Of a DNA stretch of 64,000 bases, positions 10,764 to 21,111 are shown in pieces. The position numbers and the translations under genes are program-made. Position 1 is the first letter of the stretch. Every line of letters begins with the position of its first letter. This stretch comes from Epiperipatus broadwayi (lineage: Eukaryota; Onychophora; Udeonychophora; Euonychophora; Peripatidae): assembly GCA_028023455.1 (NCBI GenBank), contig JAQFVV010006452.1, positions 424,501 through 488,500 of the forward strand, in the 5' to 3' direction. A model generated the notes under the pieces. That model had not been told where the DNA came from. It made no database searches and saw only the letters and a program-made list of their open reading frames with translations.

Positions 10764-11197
10764 ATTGAAATAAATCGAGATACTGCCAAATCTCTAGTGT
10801 TTGTTAAATACTTAACCACAAATTAAAATATTATTTACATACTTTACTGCTTGTTTTGTATTCTAAAAACTATTTTGTAGTAAATCATAGGATTTCACAT
10901 TGTACGTTTATGATTTAGACTCAGTGAGTTAATTGTGAAGATATTTAAAGCTTCAAGCTTTCAAACCTAAATGCTTACAACTGGCTTAGTTATATAGAAA
11001 GAAAAGTAGAGAAAAGGGTGGGCCATTCTTTTCTCGTAAAATCTTTGTTGTGTGTTTGGGTTTGGATGTTATTTGGACAGCTATCCCTGACATCTGATTG
11101 GTTGTCAGTTAAGTATTTAACAAGCGCTAGAGATTTGGCTGTATCTCGATTTATTTCAATTTACAACTATCTGTGCTTTGCAAATTAAAATATTATT
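10764..11197 (+). repeat. Fold-back element, family A, copy 2, rearranged dimer
   Basis: The outer arms gaaataaatcgagatactgc and (complement at about 11113-11163) cagatacagccaaatctcta face each other. The inside holds a direct second copy of the tail (caaattaaaatattattta at 10819-10837 and 11181-11199), so this looks like a partial tandem dimer and not a simple palindrome. The central part shares ctggcttagttatatagaaa and aagtagagaaaagggtgg with the copies at 1087-1461 and 57270-57608. A probable TSD with one mismatch (taaattgtaaaat, taaattctaaaat) flanks it at 10751-10763 and 11198-11210. Confidence 0.6.
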
Positions 11198-11576
11198 TAA
11201 ATTCTAAAATAAAAAATTGCATGACTTTTCACTTAAATTAATTTTGAGCTTATAACTATTAATTTTATTAGAATATGAATTTTAAAAAATGAAACTACCA
11301 TAGAGGCTTTTTTCAGTGCAATGATTAACAATTTGGTAGAAGAATACAAAAAATTGTCAACTGTCAATTGATTCTCTCTTGCTCAGCCTGTTTATACAGT
11401 GAAACTACATATTTTTTTCTAACAGTATTGAAAAAAAATCTTTTAAAGTTTACAGCTTCTATTTTCCAATTGGAATCACAGTAGCATCTAATACTATCAA
11501 ACACCACATCACTTCTCCAACCAACAGATCAAAAAATTTTTGCAACCTTCAAAATATATTAAGTTCAACAAATAAT

Positions 11577-11681
11577 GCAGCACTGGTGATCGAGAGGTCA
11601 ACGGTGGCTGCTTTACAAGCAGTTGTCCTGGGTTAGTGGGTTCGCTTCCCAGCTGATGCTATGACACATGAGGAAAAAAAT
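11577..11681 (+). mobile_element. tRNA-derived SINE, family S1, copy 6
   Basis: gcagcactggtgatcgagag with gtcaacggtggctgctttac, gtgggttcgcttcccagctg, atgctatgacacatgagg, A-run. Confidence 0.85.
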
Positions 11682-11697
11682 ACAGTTATAAAAAATT

Positions 11698-12045
11698 GAT
11701 GATGACAATATTGAAGAGCTTTTACAATCACACATGGAGGAATTAACTAACCAGGAATTAATGTGACTGGATGAAGAAAAGAAAATTAACAAGCTGCAGG
11801 AAAGAACCTATACATCAAAAAATAAAGCAGCTGATTTTATATCACAAGACCATGGATAGCACTTTTGAAGTATTTAATCCTGACTTAGAATTCTCCAACA
11901 AATCTAAAAATTCTTTAAATCAATAAATGAGACATTATAATATGTTGCACAAAGAGAAAAATCAAAAAACAATCAGCCATTTATTATAAACTTTTTTTCT
12001 AGAGATCTTCAACCATCAACACTAACGTCTTCACAGAAAAAAAAA
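11698..12045 (+). pseudogene. Tigger/pogo-like transposase, C-terminal fragment
   Basis: The frame from 11698 reads DDDNIEELLQSHMEELTNQE, then LM, a stop (TGA), LDEEKKINKLQE and a decayed Ser-rich tail. The pattern 'D(D/E)IEELL.SH.EELTNE.L.ELDEE' is the region after the DDE catalytic domain in Tigger or jerky-like (CENP-B related) transposases, so this is a short C-terminal remnant on the plus strand. An S1 SINE ends about 15 bp upstream. No inverted terminal repeat was located. The match is by motif only and covers about 40 residues. Confidence 0.5.
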
Positions 12046-12339
12046 ACATGATTATCAAAGGATTTAAAAGACAATGGTAAATCCTTAGAATGAACAACTA
12101 ATGTCTCATAAAACAGATTGGCAATTAATTCTGAATAAATGGAGAATAAGAAAAAACTTTAAGCTAAGTATTTTTTCTTTGTACATAGATTTAAGTAGCA
12201 TTATCTTCTCTACATAAATATTTTAAGTGCGTATTTGCATAATACACATATAGCATACTTTATGCATGTATATATTGAACATTAAGTTTTTATATATTAG
12301 TACAACATTAACAATTTATGATATACAATTTTATTTGCA

Positions 12340-12700
12340 GGAACGAGTTATTTTTTTCCACTCAACAGAGTTAAAAATAAAATGAAGGAACATCCATCTT
12401 CTGGGATCACCAAGCAGCTACAGGCCATGTATTCGAACCCAGTTCTGCCCAAATAATTTGCACAGAAAAGAGTGATGCCAAAAAAAAAGTCAAAGAAGCT
12501 TTTTACATAGCAAATGATCTCAGTGCCATTAACAGAAGAGAGGCATGCTTTGCTCTCTCCAAACAATGGACTAACTAATTAAAAATTCAAGCTCATTTGT
12601 ATGTGTACAATAAATCACAACAGTCTTCAGTTGTAAAACTATGAGTATCAGATTTAAATACTAAATCTCGAAAGCGCTAAGCAGGCATATTAAACATTAT
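12340..12700 (+). pseudogene. Penelope GIY-YIG C-terminus with hammerhead-like 3' flank
   Basis: The open part (12396-12578) reads IFWDHQAATGHVFEP, AQIICTEKSDAKKKVKEAFY, NRREACFALSKQW, stop. The same blocks, spacing and strand occur in the fragment at 5007-5192 (GH, VKEA, NR, LS..W). Downstream at 12650-12673 there is a perfect 6-bp hairpin, AGATTT/AAATCT, followed at once by CGAAAGCGCTA. This matches helix II, the GAAA box and the self-complementary AGCGCT helix III of the hammerhead-like arm at 5303-5312. The CUGANGA box is not intact. This is a decayed Penelope 3' end in its usual relation to a ribozyme-bearing terminal repeat. Confidence 0.6.
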
Positions 12701-12888
12701 AGTATAATTACAGTTTCACTAACGCATGCGAAAAAAATCGTATATTTATAATAGAAAATCATTGTAATCTCTTACTTGTATACGGTCTTCTTACTTTACA
12801 TTGAGTTTTTGGAGACAATTATTTTCACTTAAGAGAGATAAAGGTGTATTATAAGAATAATAAAATAACAAAGAATAATGATGATAAT

Positions 12889-13011
<123 letters not shown>

Positions 13012-13304
13012 AACATCAACAACAACTATAAAAACAAATTGCAAAAAATAAGGGAAAGAGACAGCATTATTGCATCACCTGATATCTTTGCAGCAACATG
13101 GTCTCTTTTTAAAATTCAGGCCACTTTATAATAAAGGATATTATAGGAAAGGACAAAGGCAAACCCAGGGAAATCTGAAGTGCAAAGAGACTCTAGTCAA
13201 ACACACAGACTGTAATATAATAACTGTGTAAACCTATGTATAACACTATGTATAATCAACAACCAATGTAACCACTTATTTTTGAATAAAGTTACCTTTG
13301 AAAC
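13012..13304 (+). other. Spacer between two (AAT)n arrays, possible retroelement 3' end
   Basis: A distinctly less AT-rich 290-bp segment ends ttgaataaagttacctttga and runs straight into the second AAT array. This is the arrangement of a LINE or SINE 3' end with a trinucleotide tail. The preceding frame (IRERDSIIASPDIFAATWSL) looks protein-like for about 35 codons and then stops. I do not recognise the family. Confidence 0.3.
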
Positions 13305-13341
<37 letters not shown>

Positions 13342-13351
13342 CAACAACAAC

Positions 13352-13444
<93 letters not shown>
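13305..13444. repeat. (AAT)n microsatellite with AAC interruption
   Basis: AAT repeats, a short AAC block at about 13337-13352, then about 30 further AAT units. Confidence 0.97.
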
Positions 13445-13445
<1 letters not shown>

Positions 13446-13689
13446 TTCATAGGTTATAGATATAAATGAAATATCTAGATATATCCGTGTATAATTTATT
13501 GAATATATATATATATAAACTAGCATTTCAATCAGGTCACACTGGTCATTAACTGGCTAACAAATATTATAGAATAATTATAGAGGCATTGTAAACACTG
13601 ATGTATAACAATAATGAAAATTTTATTAATAAAAAATAGTAATAATTATGGGAAATTATTTAGATTAATAAGTTTTTTTTTTTAAAAAA

Positions 13690-14242
13690 AATTCCAAATA
13701 GAAGGTAATTTGCATGTATCATCATGTTTGTTGATACAATCTGGCCTTTTAAAGATCTCAATGGCTTCACTGATCTGATAGTGTTGGACAGTGTCATATC
13801 TGGATAGTATTTTCGTATTAGAAAAATCAATACTATGACTTATATCTATAGCATGAAGAGATAGTACTGATAATAATCAGTGTTTTAACTGCATTAATAT
13901 GATCATCTCTTCTAGCATTAGTGTGATGATTACTCACATCTATTTAGGAATCATTACAAATGTTACTTGGGATTTCGTAAATTCTTTGGTCTTCAAAAAG
14001 GAATGGGTCTTTAGGTTTGGTTATATGTTATTAATTTTTTGATAAGTAGTATTGTCTGTACTTCCTTTTCCAAAAGAAATACAAACTCTAGTAGTTATTT
14101 CTTCTTCTTGTTTTTTATTATGATTGTTTAGGGTTTGAATTAAGGCTTGGTGTATTGTTTTATTATTATAGCTATTAGCTGCTAGGACATTGCTTATATG
14201 AATTATTTTATATAAGACCCTATAATGGAGTATACAATTCAA
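13690..14242 (-). pseudogene. Penelope-like element, linker and GIY-YIG endonuclease region
   Basis: On the minus strand the segment 14242-14021 is open for 73 codons and ends RVCISFGKGSTDNTTYQ, like the 'PFVKGISE' linker after Penelope reverse transcriptase. After a frame break, RIYEIPSNICNDS (GIY-YIG pattern GIY.IPC), a stop, IDVSNHHTNARRDDHINAVK, HAIDISHSIDFSNTKIL, then ISEAIEIFKRPDCINKHDD and LPSIW follow. This is the usual order of blocks: GIY, the R..EH helix, HAI...H, EAI.I, IN and W. The catalytic Tyr pair is partly lost. It is less decayed than the reverse transcriptase remnant at 9480-10525 but clearly dead. Confidence 0.68.
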
Positions 14243-14602
14243 TATTTTTAATTTAGTAAACCTAATATATTTTGAACATGTTGCATCTTACTCATAATTA
14301 TCAGAATTATAATAATTCCATATTAAATATTATTTAAACTGTTTTTACTTACTTGTTTAAATGCCATTGGCTCTCTGATTAATTGTGTTATTTTAGTAAA
14401 ATAAATCATGCTTCTTTATATTTTTTCTTTATATTATTTGCTTCTTTACAAACTATTTGAGCAATATCTGGATCAAAAATGATAACATTATCAAAATAAT
14501 GTCTAATTATCTTTAAGATTAATGCCTGCTGAAATTGCTTCACTGATTGATCCAAGACATCTGACTTCATTAAATGAGTTCATCATAATTCATTATTTAT
14601 TC

Positions 14603-14810
14603 ATCATCTGGACCAACTGACGAGTACTGGTTTAGCATGAAATACATTTATTGGTGATTATTTATATTTTCAACATGTGTGTGATCAAGTGTGTCAGCAG
14701 TATGAGATAGTGTGGATTGTTTAGAGTCATGTGAAAGTCTGAGTTCAAACCCCATATAAATTACATATTGGAGTGCAGGTATGAAAAAGCCTGTACTGTA
14801 GAAAAAAATT
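14603..14810 (+). mobile_element. tRNA-like SINE with 5' hammerhead, family S2, copy a
   Basis: Order: hammerhead region (14611-14656), linker atttatattttcaac, A-box-like gtcagcagtatgagatagtg, B-box-like gagttcaaacccc (about 14740), then ggagtgcaggtatgaaaaag at the 3' end. Helix I (ACCAA/TTGGT) is intact and the core reads CTGACGA, allowed because position 7 is free, followed by GAAA. One mismatch in helix II and two in helix III. Confidence 0.75.
14611..14656 (+). ncRNA. Hammerhead ribozyme, S2 copy a
   Basis: Helix I ACCAA (14612-14616) with TTGGT (14651-14655); core CTGACGA (14617-14623); helix II GTACTG/TAGCAT with one A-C mismatch; GAA; helix III ATACATTT, only partly self-complementary. 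Core bases are complete, but the weak helix III makes activity doubtful. Confidence 0.5.
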
Positions 14811-15235
14811 CATATACTAAGAATATAATGCATTTGCAAAATCTTTATAACAATTAAAATCAATCTTAGATCAATGTTATTAATAACTATTTTTAAACTA
14901 GAGACAAGTAAACTACAAATTGAGAGTAATCACATTTATTAAAAATAATATGTGCAATACTTTCCATTTTTGCTCCATTTTTATAGCCTTGATTAATAAT
15001 ATTATTACATCAATATCTTTTTCTAACTCATTAATAATTTTATAAGTTTTATTATGTTCAAATTTTTCTTTCATTTATCAAATAAGACTTTCTTATGATA
15101 ATTTGAAAATTGACACACTTATTCATAATTAAACAAAGCAAAACTCTCCATACAGTAGTGCCACCCTGTGCTAATCAGAGTAATCAATGGATGCCAGAAG
15201 CATTTGCATAAAATACCTATCTAGTGTACTCATTC

Positions 15236-15281
15236 AATATTTCCAGACTAGTTTTTGGCTTGTGGCCTTCATCAGTGAAAA
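15236..15281 (-). ncRNA. Hammerhead-like sequence, family B, left arm
   Basis: The core CTGATGA (complement of 15269-15275) is followed by a 3-bp helix II (GGC/GCC around CACAA), then AAAA in place of GAAA, ACTAGT and C. G12 is lost, so it is probably inactive. Confidence 0.4.
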
Positions 15282-15340
15282 GCCTTGGATCTGAGAGCAC
15301 TGCATCTAGATCTTAGGTGCAGTGCTCTCAGATCCAAGGC

Positions 15341-15382
15341 TCCTTACTGATGAAGACCACAAGCTAAAAACTAGTCTGGGGA
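15341..15382 (+). ncRNA. Hammerhead-like sequence, family B, right arm
   Basis: Helix I TCCTTA (15341-15346) with TGGGGA (15377-15382, two G-U pairs), CTGATGA (15347-15353), a poor helix II, AAAA for GAAA, ACTAGT, C17. G12 is lost; probably inactive. Confidence 0.45.
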
Positions 15383-15560
15383 TATTGGATGAGTAGGCAC
15401 TAGATAGGGATTTTATGCACAAGCTTTCTGGCATCCATTGATTACATTGGATGGCACAGGGTGGCACTATTGTATGGAGAGTTTTGCCTTGTTTAATAAC
15501 AATTATGTGCTAGTATAAGAGATAGTGATCATGTGATGTTTAGTGGTTTATTCATAATTA

Positions 15561-16092
15561 GCTATTCCAAATTACAATCAGTGGATAAATAATAGTATTT
15601 AGATCTAATAAATTTTTTAGTTATATTATAAACTTGTTTTGATTTTTATTAGGCAAATAAAATAGATTTATTTTTATAATTAACTATAAACTAAGCATAC
15701 TGAATACTATATTGATCTATAAATACAATGAAATTCGAAGCTTCCAGTTCTTTGACTTATTACTGTATAAAAAGCAATATCATTAAAAAAAAATTACAAA
15801 TATTTATCATATCACTTTTTGAAAAATAGCTATCAAATTAAATCGTTTTTAACAAACATTTTCATTTTATCAAAGCATCATTGTAATATATGCAATTTTC
15901 ATGATTGCAAATTTTAATTAAAAGTCTCTAAGATTTCAAAGTTCTTTCAGTTGAAAATATATAATTTTAGAGTATCACTGCCAAAACATGTCCTTGAAAA
16001 ATAAAATAAAGATAAGAATCCTGTAAAATTACATGCCATTTGATGAGGATGATCATGCTTTTCTTCCTTGTTTAATCCTATATATATATATT
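15561..16092. other. AT-rich stretch, no feature seen
   Basis: Nothing recognised. Confidence 0.55.
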
Positions 16093-16180
16093 TTTATATA
16101 TCAAAGCATCGGCTGGGAAGCAAACCCAGGATAACTGCTTGTAAAGCAGCTACACTAATCTCTAGGCTCCCAATGCTTGT
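16093..16180 (-). mobile_element. tRNA-derived SINE, family S1, copy 7
   Basis: Reversed: agcatcggctgggaagcaaa, cccaggataactgcttgtaa, agcagctacactaatctcta, ggctcccaatgctt. Moderately diverged, without a clear poly-T side. Confidence 0.78.
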
Positions 16181-16574
16181 TTAACCCTAAATTAAATAGT
16201 AACTTGATATTTCTTTGTACAAATCGCCTATGAAATATTTGGATGAAAAATGGTAACCTTGTTTTTAACTAGCCTAAATCATGGATATGTCAGGCATGCA
16301 TGACTCCAACATGATTCTATTTTATTAATATGATTAATGAAGTTAAAAGTAATCTTAGCAACAAAAGATAAATAAAAAGAATAGATTAAGAATAAAATGT
16401 TATCAGTAATCCAATTTTTGATCTCTGATGATATATATATATATTGCCAATGAAGAGGTATTTTTTAAACAAATATTCAATCGATTTTTTTATTTAATAT
16501 TCTGATTCTTCCATTATTATTTTTTTTATGGCCCATATTTGTCAAATTATTATTTACAAACAGTTTTCATTATT

Positions 16575-16640
16575 AAGCCAATAAACATCACATGATCACC
16601 ATTTCTTATGCTTGCTTATAACTGTTATTAAAACATTATT
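16575..16640 (-). mobile_element. Family B element, tail fragment
   Basis: aagccaataaacatcacatg followed by atcaccatttcttatgcttg is the reverse complement of the family B tail seen at 15500-15547 and 23485-23512. Possible short flanking repeat cattatta. Confidence 0.55.
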
Positions 16641-17167
16641 ATTGTAATGTCATTGTTCTATTTCAATCCTTGTGAGGTAGAATTAAATTATATCTTAAAT
16701 AAAATTATATCTTATCAAAAGAACAATTTAAAATTGATTTTAATTGTCTCATGGACAATAATGAATGTACATATATATTAATATTATTAAGCAGTTTGTT
16801 ATTAATTTATGAATAGTTTCTTTTTAAGAGTTTTTCTCCTTATACCTCTTCTTCCATGTTTTAATTTATCTAAATATTATGTTTCCTATTTTTTTTATTT
16901 ATATCTTTTTAATATCCTCCATTTTTTTATTTGTTTAAAATATGCTTTGTTATTATTAATATTTTTTAGTTATGGATGGCTCTCCATTCATATTTTTCCA
17001 CTAAACCATGACTTTTTTATTTTTAAATACCTTTCATTTTTTTTAAATAATTTTTTGCAGGAGTGATGTTGTTCTTTAATTTTACTTCATGACATTCATT
17101 TTTATAGTTTTCAGTCTTTGTTATTTTTTTATTTTTATTTCTCATATATATGTTTTATAGTTTTCAC
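16641..17167. other. AT-rich stretch, no feature seen
   Basis: T-rich. An 85-codon open frame at 16809-17066 consists mostly of Phe, Leu, Ile and Tyr and has no recognisable domain; I do not call it a gene. Confidence 0.5.
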
Positions 17168-17178
17168 TGTTCATTCTT

Positions 17179-17676
17179 AAGTCATTTATTTTATATAGCG
17201 CAATGTTTTTATAAACTGTATTATTAATAAACCAAGAAGCTAATGCACCTGCACTTTGTACATTTAACTATAAAAATGAGTACTCTCACTTTCCAAACAC
17301 AAGATAAAATCTTTGTGAAAAGATAGAATGAATCCATCTATTTTTTCAACCCAAACATTTATGTATGGGCAAATCTTATAAAACAAATGTCTTATTTACA
17401 TATGTTTAATTTAATAACAATGATGTATCGTAAATTCTAGAAATTTCACAAGCATTATTCATTCAGGCATAGTAAAAAGTAATTTAAAGTGATCGATTAA
17501 CATCTTCACGCTCTCAATTCCAAATACTTAAGATTTTCTCATACATAAATGTTTGATTGAAAAGATAGATGGATTCATCCTATAGTTTCACAAAGACTTT
17601 ATCTTGTGTTTGGAAAGTGAGAGTATGCATTTATATAGTTCAATGTACAAAGCACATCAGCATTAGCTTCTTGGCT
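17179..17676 (-). repeat. Fold-back element, family A', copy 1
   Basis: The 11-bp direct repeat tgttcattctt lies at 17168-17178 and 17677-17687. On the minus strand it reads palindrome then tail. Arms aaaccaagaagctaatgcac (about 17231) and gcattagcttcttggct (about 17659-17676) enclose inner pairs such as aagataaaatctttgtgaaa and tttcacaaagactttatctt. The tail, at the left, contains atatagcgcaatgttttta and is shared with 29410-29808. Confidence 0.68.
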
Positions 17677-17689
17677 TGTTCATTCTTGT

Positions 17690-18950
17690 AATATTTTTTG
17701 AATGTTTTTCAAGTTTTAGTTAGCCAGATCATTTACTTGAAATTTTCACACTTATGTACTGTATTTAAATTTATTTAACAGTAGTAATATTTTATTTATT
17801 TATATATGAGTTGTCGATTTCCCCAACATAAAATAGCTAGATTTCATAGATTTGTAACATTGTTTTTTAGTTTACATTATGCAATCTATATTATAATTAT
17901 CAGCACTTACACAAATGTAATCATTCATAAAACTTAGAATGTAGTCAAAGTTTTAAGTTAGTTTTTGGCTTATCTATAATTGTGTATTTATTTTGTTATT
18001 TTCAAAATATTTTGATTACATAAATTTTAGAAAAAAACGGGAGACGAACAATATTATTGTTAAAGATTATAGTTTGTGAGCTTATCTTTTATCTTTATTT
18101 TTTTGAATAAATAATTAACAAAATGTGATACATTAATTATTATTAACATTTATAACAAAATTAACTGTCCTTATTATTTTTTGCACTTTCTTCTTTTTTT
18201 TTTACTTTATTGTCCTTAGTCATTTAAACTAATATAGGACTTCTGCAGTAACTATGTCAATGGAATTGATCGATTATGCATCAACATTTCCATCCTTTAT
18301 TTGAACCACAACAATTCTGATTACAAACTTTATGTTTTCTTCTTTTGTTTTTTATAAGTGTTAATTTTTTTTATCTTTGTTTTTCTTTTGTTTATATATA
18401 TTTATAGTGTTAGAAAGATCAAACTCGTTTCTGAATGTCTGCTAATTGTGACAGTGATATTAACAATTATTTAAAATATATAAATTTTCATATTTTTTAA
18501 AGTTGATTAAAATCACACTGATTTTTTTTTTAAATACTTGATTTATCCGAAGTATATAAAAAAATAGAATGTGCAATGAAAACAAAAATGTCAGTTCTTT
18601 TTTAAAAAACAAAGAAATGATCCGAATTGTTAAAATCCATTCTCCGTTAATCATTAAGCATTACAAAAATTCCCTTAATCTTTATTCCAGAGATTCAACT
18701 CTAGGCAAAATTATATCCCTGAAAATCAATATATCTTTTTAAATTCTTCAAAGTAAAATTTGAAAACAATTTTAAGAAAGTTTTGTAGGCTTTAAAATCA
18801 AGTTAAGTGCCGCAATATTTATATATAATTCGATATGTGGTTGTGTGCATATATGTATGCATTAATTTTTTTTTTTTAAAAAAAAATTATATTTGCTTAT
18901 TTAAAAATGCAAATACTAAGGTATTATACTATTGCATAATGGAATATTGT
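17690..18950. other. AT-rich stretch, no feature seen
   Basis: No gene, repeat family or RNA motif recognised over about 1.2 kb, only homopolymer runs. Confidence 0.5.
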
Positions 18951-18966
18951 GACGTCTTTTTTATTA

Positions 18967-19139
18967 AGCCAATAAACATCACATGACCATCACTTCACTG
19001 ATGAAGACCACAAGCCAGAAACTAGTCTGGGGATATTGGATGAGTAGGCACTAGATGGGAATTTTATGCACAAGCTTTCTGGCATCCATTGATTACTCTA
19101 ATTTGCTGTGTGTGGCAATACGTGTAGTGAGTTTTGCCT
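18967..19139 (+). mobile_element. Family B element, non-palindromic monomer with hammerhead
   Basis: The 13-bp TSD gtcttttttatta lies at 18954-18966 and 19140-19152. The left end (agccaataaacatcacatga) is the reverse complement of the family tail and is joined directly to a single right arm that starts at the hammerhead and ends gagttttgcct. So one arm of the palindrome is absent and the tail is inverted onto the 5' side. Confidence 0.75.
18993..19032 (+). ncRNA. Hammerhead ribozyme-like sequence, family B monomer
   Basis: Core boxes intact: CTGATGA (18998-19004) and GAA (19018-19020). Helix I is CTTCA (18993-18997) with TGGGG (19028-19032), including two G-U pairs. Helix III is the self-complementary ACTAGT (19021-19026), then C (19027) as the expected cleavage base. 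Helix II (GAC...GCC around a CACAA loop) pairs poorly here. The likely ancestor, read from other copies, had GGC/GCC. Confidence 0.5.
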
Positions 19140-19317
19140 GTCTTTTTTATTAGTCATCTTCCAGAAACTTGGCCCTACCCATTACCCTACACAACTTTCT
19201 AAACTCTAAAAGCTCAAAAGAATTGTAGTTCAACACTTTATATAATTTATTTTTTTCTTTTATATATATTCAGTATTTTTAAATCTCCACAGCTTTTTTA
19301 ATATAAAGGTTAGTACA

Positions 19318-19475
19318 TGCATAATGTTTTGAGAGATACTATTCTCCTCTCTTCTTCAGTTGTTGCTGGCCTGACCAGTGACAGTTATAGCATGGGGATT
19401 AAACCTGGAACTTTAGATTCTTGAATATTGAATTTTACGGTAATGCTATAACCACTGAACCATCCTACCAATAGT
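19318..19475 (-). mobile_element. tRNA-derived SINE, family S3, copy 1
   Basis: On the minus strand: ggatggttcagtggttatag (A box of a tRNA-like promoter), then caggtttaatccccatgc (B box), then a 3' part with gccagcaacaactgaagaag and agagatactattctcctctc in complement. The other copy is at 31573-31735. The 3' part has a CTGAAGA box and a GAGAG/CTCTC hairpin followed by AAAAC, resembling a hammerhead with G12 mutated. Confidence 0.7.
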
Positions 19476-19542
19476 CTTCTTCTTCTATTTCTAGATAATT
19501 GATCCTACTGTACTTTTTCTTTAATTCTGTAGTTTTTTAATA

Positions 19543-19917
19543 ATTATTCAAACGGAAGTCAATTTCCGATAATGCGCTATTTCTTAAATATTATAAATCT
19601 TCATCATGTTTGTCTAATGGTAGGTTTTAAAAATAAGACACTGTCTTTCTCCTGAGATGAGTTAAATAGATCTGTACGACTGAATATTTGATTATAATAT
19701 CAGGCACACAATAGATTCAAGCCCTGATTTAAGCATGGTCTGTAAGAGTTGGTGTATATAGAATGTACGCTCTAAACTTAAGTGATTCACTTAAGTTTTT
19801 TAAACTCTTACCGACACGGGAGAGTGCGCAGAGATTTATAATATTTAAGAAATAGCAGCATTATCAAAGATTGACTTTCGTTTGAATAATTTCAAAGTTT
19901 TCAGCACATTATAATAA
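19543..19917 (+). repeat. Fold-back element enclosing a tRNA-like segment
   Basis: The 13-bp TSD tagttttttaata lies at 19530-19542 and 19918-19930. Arms (attcaaacggaagtcaattt and the complementary aaagattgactttcgtttga) enclose a middle part with A-box-like tgtctaatggtaggtttta (about 19609) and B-box-like gattcaagccc (about 19717). A short unpaired tail (ttttcagcacattataataa) follows the right arm. Its architecture is as in families A and B, but the sequence is unrelated. Confidence 0.65.
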
Positions 19918-20543
19918 TAGTTTTTTAATAAATAAATATTTTTTTACTTACTTTTTAACATTTTTGCGTATTATACATTACCATTTAAATGATCTTTTAC
20001 ACTTTATCCAAATTCAACCTCTAAATCTATTGCTTGTTTTTTTTTATACTGCCCAAGTTTCTGTTCTATATAAAGCAATGTTTCAAACAATGAATTTTTT
20101 TTCTAGTTCTGACGGCAAAATATATTATTACAAATTTGTTTATTTATTATAAAAAAAAATTATTCGAATTTTTAAACTCCTCTTTTACAATCAGTTATCT
20201 ACCTTATCAATTAATTATATGCTTGTTATATTATTTTCTTTTTAATTACTTTTTATAAACATTTACTTTTATTTTATCCAATTATACTTTTATTTTTATA
20301 TTGCATTTGTATTTATTCTAAACTTAATTCAAATTTAAATGCTTTACAATGATGAAAAAAGTTGATGCAAAGAATTCTTGTAACGATAAAATAACTAAAT
20401 AAAGATTAACAAAACATGAAAAAGATAATTCTGCTCTAAGTTCTGATTATATTTATTTTTTAAATTAAAATTGATCATTTATTTCTTTAAATTCAACAGA
20501 TAGGAAAAATCTATTATGTAGAAAATATTATAAAATTACAACT

Positions 20544-21111
20544 CCTTTACAGATTTACAGCTTAGCACTGCTTTCGAAAGTTTTTAATAAATGTGTTTTA
20601 CCAGTTCTTACTTATGGATCTGAGACTTGGACACTTAATAGAAGAGCAATACAGAAACTTTAGACCACTCAAAAAAGTATGGAGAGATGCATGTTGGGAG
20701 TAACGAGAGGAGATCGAAAACGCTATATATGAGTAAGAGAACAAACAGATGTTACTGACCTCATTGAAAAAATGAAAAGACTGAAGTGGAGTTGGGCTGG
20801 ACATATTTCTAGAAGAGATGATAATAGATGGACAACTGATATCTTAAACTGGATTCCAAGAGATTGTAAAAGACCCAGAAAGAGACCACATGTGAGATGG
20901 ATGGATGAAATAAGAAAGTGTGCAGGGGTGATGTGGAGAAGAGAAGCTAAAGGTCGGAGGAGATTGACTGAACTTGGAGAGCCCTTCATCCTGCATTGGA
21001 TTGATAATGGTTGATGATGATGATGACTGCTTTCGACCAAATCCTTCAGTATAATTAATATGACCGGCCTGGTCGAAAGCTGTGCTAAACTGTAAATCTG
21101 TAAAGGAGGTA
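20544..21111. repeat. Palindromic element split by a LINE fragment
   Basis: Left arm tcctttacagatttacag with cttagcactgctttcga; right arm tggtcgaaagctgtgctaa with actgtaaatctgtaaagga. The LINE fragment at 20578-21025 sits at the inner end of the left arm. Between the arms, gacc-ggcct-ggtc is followed at once by GAAAGC-TGT-GCTA (about 21061-21085), which fits helix II, GAA, helix III and the cleavage base of a hammerhead. The 5' CTGANGA box is not recognisable. Confidence 0.55.
20578..21025 (+). mobile_element. RTE-type LINE, 5'-truncated 3' fragment
   Basis: The last 448 bp of the LINE at 1494-4372 on the plus strand: FNKCVLPVLTYGSETWTL-type start, then MKRLKWSWAGHISRRDDNRW and a terminal LGEPFILHWIDNG, ending ttgatgatgatgatg. 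The 11-bp TSD actgctttcga lies at 20567-20577 and 21026-21036. The frame is broken by stops near 20660 and 20731. 5' truncation with a TSD is typical of target-primed insertion. Confidence 0.88.

Larger units (their letters stand above)
15132..15547 (+). mobile_element. Fold-back element with hammerhead arms, family B, copy 1
   Basis: The 13-bp TSD ttattcataatta lies at 15119-15131 and 15548-15560. Arms: aacaaagcaaaactctccat at the left and atggagagttttgccttgtt at about 15476-15495. The inner hairpin of the spacer (ggatctgagagcactgc with its complement) is itself palindromic. A 52-bp unpaired tail ends gtgatcatgtgatgtttagt. Each arm contains a hammerhead-like sequence reading away from the centre: plus strand 15341-15382, minus strand 15236-15281. 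Both carry CTGATGA but AAAA in place of GAAA. Confidence 0.78.

Noticed and set aside
16809-17066. 85-codon hydrophobic frame.
   Set aside because: Composed of T-rich codons only, no domain, consistent with chance at this AT content.
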